Below are positions 22,790-33,730 of a DNA stretch of 64,000 nt, piece after piece; positions within the stretch are counted from its first letter, which is position 1; each line of letters begins with the position of its first letter. Origin of the DNA: Epiperipatus broadwayi (taxonomy: Eukaryota; Onychophora; Udeonychophora; Euonychophora; Peripatidae); NCBI GenBank assembly GCA_028023455.1, contig JAQFVV010012977.1:94001-158000 (forward strand), in the 5' to 3' direction. The notes under the pieces were generated by a model, which was given only the letters and a program-made list of their open reading frames with translations, did no database searches and was not told where the DNA came from. The position numbers were made by a program, and so were the translations under genes.

Positions 22790-25560
22790 ATAACAATTTA
22801 CAAGTTGAATTACTAAAATTCTTCTAATAAAAATGTAAATAACATTCTCTTTTGAAAAAAAAATTTTTTTTTAAAATATTATTATATATTGTCATTGTTA
22901 CTTATTTAATAATATTTGTTTATTTATAAGGTTAAAAATTATTAATATTTTTGTAAAAAAATGTCACGCATATAGTAAACAATAGTTTGCATGTATTTGA
23001 TAGAAAATCAACAACAAAACAACAACAATAATAATAATTTATTTAAGCTAAAAGCAACTAATATTCACAGAATATACATTAAAATAAAAAACATGTTAAT
23101 TATAATTAAGTGATATGATAATAAAGAGAATTAAAACAAAATATAAAAGATGACAATTAAATTTCATAAATAAAGAAAAAAAATGTAAAACAGTAAATAA
23201 GAAAAGGAAAAAGAAGGAATAGAAAAAGAAAAACAAAGAAGAAGAAGCATCAATGTTTATCTGACTTAGTAATAGAAAATAAAAACTATACTTCATGATC
23301 AAAAAAGAGAAGATAATAAAACATTTATATCATTTATATCACAACAAAAGCAATAATTTTTTAAACTATTATTATCAAAAATAATGAAAGCCTTTATAAG
23401 TCTGTTTGTCTTAAGTAAGAATAATGTCTGTAGGTTCAAAATGATTGGCTACAGCTTTATGAATAATGTAAGATATAAATAATCAAATATTGGCTGCTTG
23501 AAAACGAGGCAAAGTTATTATCAGAGTAACAATTTAAGCTTTAATTAATCTGAGAATTTTGAGTTCTTACCTCAGCCATTCTACTTTTGTACTGAGTTGC
23601 ATAGAATGTGCTCTTAAATTATGCTACTCAACTGCATAACTTAATTCTCAGTAGGTCATTCCTAAAGTAGTGGTGAATTTACACACACACACACATATAT
23701 ATATATATCAGTGATTGTAGCGCCTCTACAACCATCTTTTTACCTTTTAACACCCAGTGAATGACTTGTGTGATCAAGTTGAAATGTCGGTATATCAATG
23801 TTTAAATTTTTTAACATGGATGAACCTGCAAAATATGTCTTTTATATATATTCATTTAACAACTAACTAACTTTTTTTAAATTATATATTTAATGCTTAA
23901 AACATCACATTTTAAACTCAACATTTCAATATTCTTTTTTCAGATATAATCTAATTGATCCACAAAGAAAAGGCTCCAAGTGGCTTATTGCAATGATAGA
24001 ATTATACCTATCCTCTCTTTTCCATCTTGTAATAGTAATACTTATCAAATTCTTATCCAGCACTATCCTATCTAAATATCACCCAGACTAGTTTCTAACT
24101 TATTACTATCATCACTGATGAACTTTATCGATATTCTGAAAATTGTGCTTAGACCTTTTGAATCTAATGCACTTCTTCCCTAGCGGCCATTTTTTACTCT
24201 TGGTTGTACTATCGAGCTACCAGCTCAAACTGAAAAACGTTTAATTTTTCCAATCCGTGACAATTTGCTTGCATAGTAGAATAAATCTGAAATCTACTCA
24301 GTTTCTATACATTATAGCGATTTTAAAATTTTTATCATCCTTAATTTTACACAAGATTGCAAAAAAGTAGAGAAAATGAAAGAATTTTCCAATAGATAGC
24401 AACATATGTAAATTAATGAGGTGATGTTTAATGTAAATGACTGGACTGAAGAAGATTCCTAAATCATAATTCAAATATGTCACTTCCGGTGGATAAATAC
24501 GATGTGATCTTCAGGCAAAAGAATCATATTTCCATGTTTTACCAATAAATATCAATAACCAATACAACCATGGAGTTACAAAAAATTCCGACATGGGAGT
24601 GATTTTACATAATGACTGCCATTATAAAACGTATATTTTCGATTTTTTTGAAGTTTAATGTATAGATTTTTGTTAATATTGTATCATATTAATTTATAAA
24701 AGCGATAGTAAAAACGTGAATAAGATTTTGTTAGTGAGAAATAAGGGTTAACGGACAGTTTCATAATGTATTCAATTTTGTAATCCAAAAACAAAAATAA
24801 ATAAAATGTTATTTTATTCCGGTATCAAAAAAAGTTTAAAATAAAATAATGAAACCTCTAAGTTTTTAAAAGAGAATCAATTTTTATTTCTCTTCATTGA
24901 CATTTCTGTTATTTTTTTTTTTTTGCAATGTCCGTATGTCAAACCATCTGTTATTTCTTTATGATTTCGGAAGAAAAAAAAGAAATCTTTAAAAACGAAT
25001 TGTAAAACTACAATATGTTCAGCTTAATAAAAATTCCTTTTTTATTTAATAAACTTTATTTTAAAGAATTATATAAAGTCCAGTATTATTAAATACGTTT
25101 GGACTTTGATTTGTAGTTTTCTACTAATATATGAACCTGTATTGTGATTGATTTTCTCTCTCGTTCTCTCTATATATGTATATATTTCTGAAAGTAGACT
25201 GGTAGGTTTAAACAAGAATACATATAATTTTAATTTTTCTGAATATGATTACGTGTATAAACAGATCGAAGTATACATTTCATAATAAAAACTATAAAAC
25301 AAAAATGATTTTGATAAGAAATAAAAGCAAAACAATAGTTTTCAGTAAATGAGAGAAAACTAGAAATTTATTTAACGGAAAAAAGAAAGAGAGGGAGAGA
25401 AACTCAAAAAATGTCATCTGTTTTTTTGGTAATGTTTTGTTATAATTTTTGGATAGTAAAACAATCAAATGATGTGTTCTACAGGAGATCTATAATATTT
25501 GAACACTGGAAGTAACAAAACTGAGTTACGATCCTTGACTATTAAATTCCCATTCAACAA
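22790..25560. other. No gene seen
   Basis: A+T-rich, with a short (CA)n(TA)n microsatellite at 23679-23708 and homopolymer runs. No supported coding or RNA gene. Confidence 0.4.
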
Positions 25561-25613
25561 TTGTATTATATTACTCGCATTATTACTAGCGGTATTAAAT
25601 TAACGCACTATAT

Positions 25614-26113
25614 GCGGGATTCGAACTCAAACTTTTACACGGCCCTCAACTCTCCATGCCATCTCATATTGCTGATCAACTTGATCACACACCTAACTAA
25701 AGATAAATAAGCACCAATATACGTAGTGCGTCAAAGGTCTGCCCATCCCTCGCATCTGTATGTAAAAATGGATTACTCTCCTGTACATGAGGGGTCAGAA
25801 TGACTAAATGTCAACATGGGTAGGATGATAACCTTGGCACTAACATGGGCTTTGAATGTTCCATCATCAGATTTTCAATAAAATGGACGGCTGAAGAGTT
25901 GTGGGTTGGAGTAGTTTGAAGCCTGTCCATTAAAGTATGAAGATTGGCTATCTTAATATAAAGCTGATCTGGACCAACTGATGAGTGCTGGTTTAGGCAC
26001 AAAATACATATAATGGTGATTATTTATCTTTTCAGCATGTGTGTGATCAGGTTGATCAGCAATATGAGATGGCATGAAGAGTTGAGGGTCATGTGAAAGT
26101 CTGAGTTCGAAGT
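25614..26113. mobile_element. Family C palindromic element with tRNA-like arms, copy 1
   Basis: The left arm (25614-25735) and right arm (about 25995-26113) are inverted copies. Each reads outward as a tRNA-like sequence: A-box-like 'gatcaagttgatcagc' and, at the outer edge, B-box-like GAGTTCGAATCCC (minus, 25616-25628). The core holds a plus-strand hammerhead-like motif: CTGATGA at 25978-25984, a stem II with perfect GTGC/GCAC pairing (25985-26000), then AAAA where GAAA is expected. 'ggtattaa' occurs on both sides (25591-25598, 26114-26121) as a possible 8-bp duplication. Confidence 0.7.
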
Positions 26114-26134
26114 GGTATTAATGTAATATTAAAT

Positions 26135-26530
26135 TAAAAATAATAAAAAAGCTTTCTTGCTTGGAAGTTTTGAAAGTTCGTAAGAAGTTTGATTGGCTGA
26201 AGTAATAGAATAGGAATTGAGGACCAAAAAGGCCAGAATCTGACACTCCACCATTGAGCTAAACTACACAGGGCATTAAATAATGAAATGGACATTATTG
26301 ATTGAGGTTCAGAAAATGTTTGATTGCAGAAGATCCAGAACGGAAATCAAATGAGGATCTTATACCCAGAAGTTTGACATTCTACCATTGCATTAAACCA
26401 CACAGGGTAAAATAATAGGATGATTTCCTGCTCGAAAGGTCATATGTTTGAGTGCTGAAAGTATACCCCAGAATCTTACATTCTATTACTGCTCTAAATC
26501 ACACAGTACAAAGTAATAGTGATACTTAGA
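26135..26530. repeat. Short tandem run of family E (tRNA-like) units
   Basis: About three divergent units of ~130 bp, each with 'gacattctaccattgc'-like text (compare 26378-26393) and 'cacaggg' ends. Related in sequence to the long array at 33731-35115. Confidence 0.55.
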
Positions 26531-27188
26531 GATCAAAACTCATTTGATTAAATTGCAATAAATCGAGATATTGCCAATTCTCTAGCACTCGTTAAATACT
26601 TAACTGACAGCCAATCAGATGTCAGGAGTAGCTGTTCAAATGACATCTAAACCCAAACAAGCTTTCAAACCTAAATGTTTATGACTGGCTTAGATATATA
26701 GAAAGAAAAGTAGAGAAAAGGGTGTGGCCACCCTTTTCTCGTAAAATCTTTGTTGTGTGTTTGGGTTTGGATGTCATTTGGACAGCTATCCCTGACATCT
26801 TATTGGCTGTCGGTTTAAGTATTTAACGAGCACTAGAGATTTGGCAGTATCTCGATTTATTTCCAATTTTCAACTATCTGCACTTCACAAATTAAAATAT
26901 TATTTGATTAAATTGCATAACTGGATTAACTCAATTCTAAATATTACATAGTGAGGTGTATATTTAAGTAAGTACTTTTTCTTTAAGTATTCCTATATAA
27001 TTTCAAGAAGCACAATTAATATTTTGTAAATTTAGTTTAAACTGTGACAAGTAATTTAGACTACAAGAAAAACAGCTCCATCTCAACTAAAAATGGTATC
27101 TCATTTTATGCTTATTTTAATGTGTTTTTCATTCCAAAGACCTTGAAAAAGTTGTACCCAATTCATCTATTATCGGAGTAGATTGTAA

Positions 27189-27500
27189 AGGATTTGAACT
27201 CAAACTTTCAAGCTTCCTATATCTATCCAATCTATCTTATACAACTGATACACATGACCACATACATGTGTAAGTAATAAATGGTTTCCAATATACATAT
27301 TTCATGCTGAACCAGCACTTATCAGTTGGTCTAGATCATCTCCCCTACATACATACACACAGTACTCAGTTATATTAATATAGCATGAAAATACATATAT
27401 TGGAAATCATTTTTTTTTACAACATGCATGTGATTATGTGTATCAATTGTATAAGATAGATGGGATAAATATAGGGAGTTGAAAGTTTGAGTTCAAATCC
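27189..27500. mobile_element. Family C palindromic element, copy 2 (best stem II)
   Basis: The ends mirror each other: 'ggatttgaac' (27190-27199) and 'gttcaaatcc' (27491-27500), which are the B-box-like outer edges of two inverted arms. On the minus strand, 27319-27325 gives CTGATAA, then stem II of five pairs (GTGCT/AGCAT, one wobble) with a GGTTC loop, then a proper GAAA (27300-27303). This is the best-preserved family C hammerhead-like motif apart from one core substitution. Confidence 0.7.
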
Positions 27501-27678
27501 TTATATTTAAATATTGTAGTAGATAAAAATAGATAGATATAGTTTATTAACTAATAGGAAGTTTATAGGGTAAACTATGACAATTCTAAGTTTATTAAGA
27601 GCTACTAAATGCAAAAAATCATATTTATTTTGATATGAAAGCCAGGTCATGAGTCAAAATGATGGTAGCTTGTCAAAC

Positions 27679-27773
27679 GTTGGTGATCAAGAGGTCAGCA
27701 CAGCTGCCTTACAAGCAGTTGCTCCGGGTTAGTGGGTTCGCATCCCGGCAGATGCTATGACACATGAAAAAAA
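27679..27773 (+). repeat. tRNA-like short repeat with GACACATGAAAA tail
   Basis: A box-like 'gatcaagaggtcagc', an anticodon stem-loop CTGC-CTTACAA-GCAG (UAC), a B-box-like GGGTTCGCATCCC, then 'tatgacacatg' and an A run. The 3' tail matches those at 31804-31822, 32944-32964 and 51429-51468. The A tail and shared short tail suggest retroposition (SINE-like). Confidence 0.6.
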
Positions 27774-27849
27774 ATTATGGTATCTTAATTAGAAGACTTT
27801 TAAAATGATTGTACATTTAATAAATGCATAGATTATAATGAATAATTAT

Positions 27850-29090
27850 TAAGCTTCAAAATTCAGTATAAAATGAAAATTTATTACAAGTTATGTAATA
27901 GCTAATTATTAATAAATAAACAATAAAGAATTACATAATATTTTTGGAACCAAGCCTGATCTTAACCTTTCAGACTTACATGTAAAATAATTAACATTTG
28001 CTTTATATAAACAAGATATTATCTGACATTTGAACAGTAAAGTATTTAATAGCATTCGGAGAATAGCAGATGAAGGACTTTTTCTTAAAACGTTAGTCAT
28101 AGCTTTGAATTTTATTAGTTAATTTCAACAAATTTGCTTTTATGAAATATCTCATGCTTTTTAGATTTTATTTTTAATTAAATTTAAAATAACAGAGAAT
28201 TTTTTTTTGTTCAACATTTCTTGTAAAACGATTATAGTATAATTTTATTTTAACATATTTTAACTTATGAACATTTTCTTCACAAATTATAAAACAATTT
28301 CACAAAATAATAGTTTAAAATGATAGATGTATAATATTTAAATTGAATACCTTAAGAAAACAAAAACAAGTAGAGGCATACATTCACTTCCAAGATTCTT
28401 CAAAAGTGTTGTGGAATTCATTAATAACTAAACCATCCACTTATGCAGAGTATCAAGATGCAATCTTCAATAATATTTGAAATCAAAAAAGGCAGAAAGA
28501 AATCCAATAGAGATGATGCAAGAAAGGTTTTGGGTGGGTAGTGGTAAAACATACACACATATTTTTAGTCATCAAGTAATGAAGTTGAATCTTCTTAATA
28601 CTTGTGTTTTAACTGACAGTAATCTCATCTGAATAGTATGCCACAATATGCCATTTAGAGTGGATCAGATGCTTTTCAGCACTGATAGAAAGACCATCAA
28701 ATTTAGCATATTTTCTAAAAGTAGTAGGGATGAAAACAAGCCCTTTAATAAATTTGGGAAAAACCTAATATAGGATTTTGGAATTCCATTGACAATAAAA
28801 TATTATTACATGAAGTTATGCTCTGGATATTATACTCTGGATATTATCCATCTCTGTTAACCCACTTATTTGATTTGTAATTTATATATTTATTGTAGAA
28901 AATGTTGGCTTTAGTTAGGTCTTTAAAAACAAAAAAATGTATACACAATTTCATTTTTATTTTTGGTGAATATTACTTTTCTTCACCATGTCTTTAATTT
29001 GTCTTACTGTCTTTTTTTATTACAATTTGATAAAAATATGCAAGTAAGTACTTTTTAAAGTTTAAATATAGTTAGAATTTATTGATAATT
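27850..29090. other. No gene seen
   Basis: No supported features. An open minus-strand stretch near 27909-28100 has no family signature. Confidence 0.35.
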
Positions 29091-29091
29091 T

Positions 29092-30104
29092 ATTATGCAT
29101 AATAGTTAGAGGTAAAACTCTCCATACAGTAGTGCCATCTTGTGCTAACAAGAGCAATCAATGGATGCAATAAGGTTTTTGCATAAAATACATATTTAGT
29201 GCTTACTCATCCAATATTCCCAGACTAATTTCTAGCTTGTGGCTTTCATTGGTGAGGTGTCTTGGATCTGAGAGCACTGCACCCAAATTTTAGGATCTAA
29301 TGCAATATTCCAGAAGCCCCCTTTTACCTTATTGGTTAACTAAAATGCTTTGAATCCAAAATGAAAACACAAAAGGGTTTTCAATTCAAGCTCATTAGCT
29401 TATATAGTTGTATAGATCTAAACTTAGTTCAGCATCTATACTTTTGATGTTAGTGCTATCAGATCCAAGGCTCCTCACTAATGAAAGCTACAAATTAGAA
29501 ACTTGTCTGGGGATACTGATTGAGTAGGCACTAGATAGAGATTTTATGCACAAACTTCCTTGCATCCAGTGATTACTCTGGCTTGCTTTGAGGGGTGTGA
29601 TATATGGAGAATTTATCCTCTGTGCAAACAGCTTGTGTAAGCATAAAGAATGGTGATCATGTGATGTTTAGTGGTTTAATATCAATTCTGCCCAATAGGG
29701 GTATAGAAAGTGTGGTTATTAAAGAATCAAAGACACCCAAAAATTTGGATGCTGAACTGAGTTCAGATGTATATGACTATGCAAGTTAATGAGCTTGAAT
29801 TGAAAACATTATTATGTTTTCATTTTGGACTCAAAGCTTTGCAGCTGGAGGTTTACATTAAATCTTAAGATCTAGATCCAAGGCTTCTCACTGATGAAAG
29901 CCACAAGATAGAAACAAATCTGGAGATATTGGATGAGTAGGCACCAGATAGGGATTTTATGCGCAAACCTTTTTGCATCCATTGATTATTCTGGCTTGCA
30001 CTGAGTGGTGCTATTGTATGGAGAATTGAGCCTCGTGTAAACAGCTTTTGTAAGCATAAAGAATGGTGATCATATGATGTTTAGTGGTTTAATTATGTAT
30101 AATA
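29092..30104. mobile_element. Family A compound insertion: inverted monomer plus tandem dimer, target duplication
   Basis: The 13-bp sequence at 29092-29104 recurs at 30092-30104 with one mismatch (C/T), flanking 29105-30091. Inside, a minus-strand monomer (29105 to about 29445) meets two plus-strand monomers in tandem (about 29455-30091). Three hammerhead blocks are present. Minus, 29221-29260: CCAATGA core, GAAA. Plus, 29472-29513: CTAATGA core, stem I of six pairs TCCTCA/TGGGGA, C-TT-GTC. Plus, 29885-29926: intact CTGATGA at 29891-29897, GAAA at 29911-29914, but AATC where GTC is expected. The two plus-strand hammerheads are 413 bp apart. Non-coding; an apparently complete insertion. Confidence 0.8.
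29472..29513 (+). ncRNA. Hammerhead-ribozyme-like motif (family A)
   Basis: Type I order: stem I 5' strand 29472-29477, core CTAATGA 29478-29484 (G5 replaced by A, predicted to harm activity), stem II, GAAA 29498-29501, a two-pair stem III with a TT loop, cleavage-type GTC ending at 29507, stem I 3' strand 29508-29513. Stem I pairs fully (one G-T wobble). Confidence 0.55.
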
Positions 30105-30109
30105 ATTGC

Positions 30110-31370
30110 AAACAAATTATTTTATTTTGCCTTTTTAAAGGATACATATATAAGAATTTGTTGCATTATAAAAAAAAAACATGAATCAAAACTTTTATTT
30201 ATTATAAAAATTCTTTGGAAAAAAAAATATATATTTAATTTTGAGAAATATACTCAAAGAAATATATAGTAAGTAATGCATTTTCTTTGACAAGTATTCT
30301 AATAAAATGAATTTGATTGTCTACTTTTAAATAGAAAGAAATTGTGGTTAATAAAAATTGACTATATTATTAAATAAATCATTTTTTAATTGACCTTTAA
30401 TTTATTTTGTACATTGAGTTTAGTTATATTGTTGCTCTCTCTTTTCTTTTTTTTTCTCAAGATTTATTATTATAATACTTATTTAGTAATTGCAAATTCT
30501 ATTTTTATGTTAATTATTTTTGATGATGCTTACACGTAAATATTTTACAAAAATTGTACTGTAGATGTCTGTGTATAAGTTACATACATATTATATAGAG
30601 TTCTCTATTATATATGATTTCAAGAATGTAAATGCAAGATTGAAAATCAATAGCAGTGGACATGAGAAGAAAGATAGTAGCACTACTAAATATATAATAT
30701 TTCCGTAGTGCAGTTTTCACTACAACATCCTCATGCAAGATAAAGACTTGTTTCTATCTGCTTTTAACACTTTGTGGAGGGGTGTAATTATAAAAACATA
30801 CCCAAAGATATGTAAAAAAAAATGTATAATCTCCAACTTGAAATTTTCATGCTGATCCAACACTTATCAGTTGGTCCAGATAATAATCTTTTACAAATAT
30901 CTTTATCATTATTCATTATATATAGATAGCTAATTACTACTGTTTAATTGATATGTCAAACTTATTGCCTTCACAACTAAGACACAAATCACGTAATGGA
31001 GTTATATTAATAATTTTTATTAGTCATTCATTAGCCTAGAGATTATTCACTTTATTCATTGAGTGAATAACTATGTATGAATGCCAGTATTAAAAAAAAA
31101 CCTTAAATATCTATTCAATATTATATGTATGTATGGTAAAATTATATTTTAATTATTTCTGTAAAGTCACATTTTTTTTGCTTCATTTGTTAAGTATATA
31201 AAATTTTTATTAAATTTGGCAGATAACATTGCTAAATCAATGTAATATATAAAAGGAGGTTGCCTTGACTGCAGACTAAGATTGTTAGTGGTTATTGATA
31301 TTGGTATTGTATAAGTGTTGGCTGTTTTCCTGTGTGTATATATATATATATAATAGAAATTTATATAATA
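30110..31370. other. No gene; family C scrap at 30845-30890 (minus)
   Basis: Minus strand 30845-30880 has CTGATAA, a GTGTT/AGCAT-type stem II and GAAA, i.e. a family C hammerhead remnant without arms. The remainder looks unique and A+T-rich. Confidence 0.45.
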
Positions 31371-31379
31371 TTTCAATAT

Positions 31380-31560
31380 TAACCAAACAATATCATTTTA
31401 CTAAAATTCTTCCACAACTATGGTTTTATCTATTAACAAATAGATCGTGGTTGTTAAAAAATTTTAGTAGAATTTTGTCGTTTGAGCTAGTATTGTAGTG
31501 TTGTATGAATTTCTATTTTATTTTTAATTGCTAGTATAGTTCCAGGTAGCATTTAATATA
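31380..31560. repeat. Fold-back repeat related to the leader of family B
   Basis: 31390-31436 is the imperfect complement of 31441-31485 ('actaaaattcttccacaac' against 'gttgttaaaaaattttagt'), making a hairpin. The right part continues into 'ctagtatagtt', resembling 960-1055. Confidence 0.55.
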
Positions 31561-31730
31561 TATATATATAATTTGATGTAATAATATCCCAAGTTGCTTG
31601 TTATATTAGTGTAACGTCTCTAGTATAAAAGTTAATTGCGTTACAATTTGGTATAAAGTAATTAATTTTGATATTAGAAGATGGTGCGTCAATATAGCCA
31701 GCCCTTGGAAATTTATTTATATAAGTGTTA

Positions 31731-31822
31731 AGCGTTGTTGGCGTAGTGGTTAGCATAGCTGCCTTCCAAGCATCTGGCCCGGGTTTAATTCCCGGTCAAC
31801 GCATTTGACACATGAAAAAAAA
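31731..31822 (+). repeat. tRNA-Gly(UCC)-like sequence with retroposon tail
   Basis: 31732-31803 closely follows a tRNA-Gly gene. The acceptor GCGTTGT pairs 6/7 with TCAACGC, and discriminator A is at 31803. The anticodon loop is CTTCCAA (UCC) with 4/5 stem pairs. The T stem CCGGG/CCCGG is intact, but the T loop is TTTAATT instead of TTCGATT, losing C56. After 'catttgacacatg' comes an A8 run, the same tail as the neighbouring SINE-like repeats, rather than a Pol III T-run. Most likely a tRNA pseudogene or SINE. Confidence 0.6.
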
Positions 31823-32108
31823 GTTAAATTCTAACAATTATTTGTATACTTTTTCCAGCAATGCATTTATGCATTAGATATTTTCTATGTACTATACATG
31901 TTGAATATTTGGCCGCATGTGTGTTTGAAAGGTGTTAAACAAATAATTGTTTCTTTTGGCTTTGTAGTTTAAATTTAGACCATTTAATCTGGAGTTTAAT
32001 AATATTTTAGTTACTTTAAATTTTCCACTTACAAGGGGTTGTTTAAATGTATATCGTCTTTATGCTGAAAATGGAACAATCTCTTTTCTAGTCATTGCTA
32101 AACCATTA

Positions 32109-32298
32109 CAAACAAATGTCATTGTAGTTGAATTGGATTGTTTTATCATAATCATTAGATTCTTTACTATAGCTATATAATTAATAATAATTTTATACAT
32201 AACAAACAAATGTCATTGTAGTTGAATTGGATTGTTTTATCATAATCATTAGATTCTTTACTATAGCTATATAATTAATAATAATTTTATACATAACA
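32109..32298 (+). repeat. Perfect 94-bp tandem duplication
   Basis: The unit beginning 'aacaaatgtcattgtagttg' at 32111 recurs at 32205 with no difference that I can see over 94 bp. The identity implies a very recent event or an assembly artefact. Confidence 0.9.
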
Positions 32299-32387
32299 AG
32301 CTTTTTTCAGCACCTGCTTTGGTTCCCTTTTCAATTATTGAATTTATATATGTGGGTTTTGATTTGTTTTAATTATTTATATTATTA

Positions 32388-32690
32388 TTGTTTGTTTTAA
32401 TTCCATTATTGGACACTGGGTGGTTTTATGTCAGAAATAATTCATTAATGTTAAATAGATTAGTAACATTTGAAAACAGCACCAAAATAGATGCTAAAAA
32501 GAGCTTTTTATGTATAAAATTGTTATTGATTATAATAGCTGTAGCAAAGAATCTATTATTATTTTCTGATTATTATTTTGTGGAAGTGCAGCATAAGAAT
32601 TTTTATTCTTTTCCAATTTTGATATTGTTTTATCAATATGTGGATGAAATAGTTATTTGTGTATTCTATCCATTTAGCATTATGCATTAA
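32388..32690 (+). other. Unassigned 100-codon open stretch
   Basis: Open and hydrophobic in its second half, but composed mainly of codons expected from A+T-rich DNA, with no motif I recognise and no neighbouring coding sequence. Probably chance. Confidence 0.15.
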
Positions 32691-32727
32691 ATATTATATA
32701 TATAAATTTAAAAAAAATTAAAGTAAA

Positions 32728-32770
32728 CTGGCTCTGAAGAAGGCTGCAGGACAGTCAAAACATATATATA
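32728..32770 (+). repeat. Degenerate hammerhead-like PLE terminus
   Basis: 'ctctgaagaaggctgcagga' and following bases parallel the CTGATGA block at 16483; core eroded (CTGAAGA) and GAAA lost. Confidence 0.35.
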
Positions 32771-32855
32771 TGTACAATAAAAGATTTTTGCTGAAAGTGT
32801 TCAAAGTGATTTGGATAAATTGGATTTATATACAATATTACAGCAAAAATAAAAA

Positions 32856-32968
32856 GTGTTGTTAGCTGAGAGGTCAGCACAGCCACCTTGCAAGCAAGTA
32901 GTTTGTTGCAGATGGTTGTTGTGGGTTCGCCTCTTGGCCCATGCTATGGCATATGGAAAAAAAATGAA
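32856..32968 (+). repeat. tRNA-like short repeat (SINE), copy 2
   Basis: A box-like 'tagctgagaggtcagc', anticodon-loop CTTGCAA, a class II-sized variable region, B box GGGTTCGCCTC, then 'atgctatggcatatgg' and an A8 run. Closely parallels 51361-51472. Confidence 0.65.
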
Positions 32969-32989
32969 AAGAAAGGGTGGTTTGGGTAA

Positions 32990-33730
32990 CATTTATGATG
33001 CTTTAGATTACAGATTAAATGTATAAATTATGTAGTATTACAATAAATCACGTTTCCAAATTAAAAGCATCTCAAATTTATTCATTAGTTATTCTATCAT
33101 TGTTTAATAATATAAAAGCAGTGTTAACATATTCAACTAAACATAAAATGGAATATAGATTCTTGACTATATCAGTACCATATTGGTTGTATTATTGCAT
33201 AATAACTTTTATTTTTTAGAAGTATTAATCATGGAAACTAAAGCAAAATGTATTTTCAACAAACCATTGAAGAAAAATGTCCTTTCATTAAAACAAAAAT
33301 AAGATTGTAATATCAAATATAACAAACATTTACTATCTTTAATATCAAAAATAGTAGCAGATCAGCTATTACAAAATATTTTGAAACAAAATAAACATCA
33401 AGATACTGAAGCAGGGTTGCAGTGAGTAAATCGTTAAACTCATTCCTTGTTAGCAAAATTTTCAGTGACAAGATAAAACAGGGCTAAAAGAAGCATTTGA
33501 ATGTTACCATTCTGTTCAACACAATTATTCGTTTAAGATAAATATGTGCACTTCAAAATTAATCAAGATATATTTTCATAAAATATAGTCTTGATCCAGA
33601 ACAAAAAGTAAAAGCCATCATTTGTAATATTTCAGTGCTTATTATGTTGTCTCAGTTAAAAATGATTTACGCAAGATTGATCTAATTATAGAAAATATCC
33701 AATTATTTTAAGGTGTTTTAGCATCAATAT
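32990..33730. other. No gene seen
   Basis: A plus-strand stretch (33019-33219) is open but unremarkable. The segment after it reads like a decayed coding region but gives no family motif. Confidence 0.3.

Noticed and set aside
31732-31803. Functional tRNA-Gly gene
   Set aside because: T-loop C56 is lost, one acceptor and one anticodon-stem pair fail, no Pol III T-run terminator follows, and it has the A-run tail of the neighbouring SINE-like repeats.
33019-33700. Decayed transposase-like coding region
   Set aside because: The text is suggestive in places but no conserved block could be named; frames break repeatedly.
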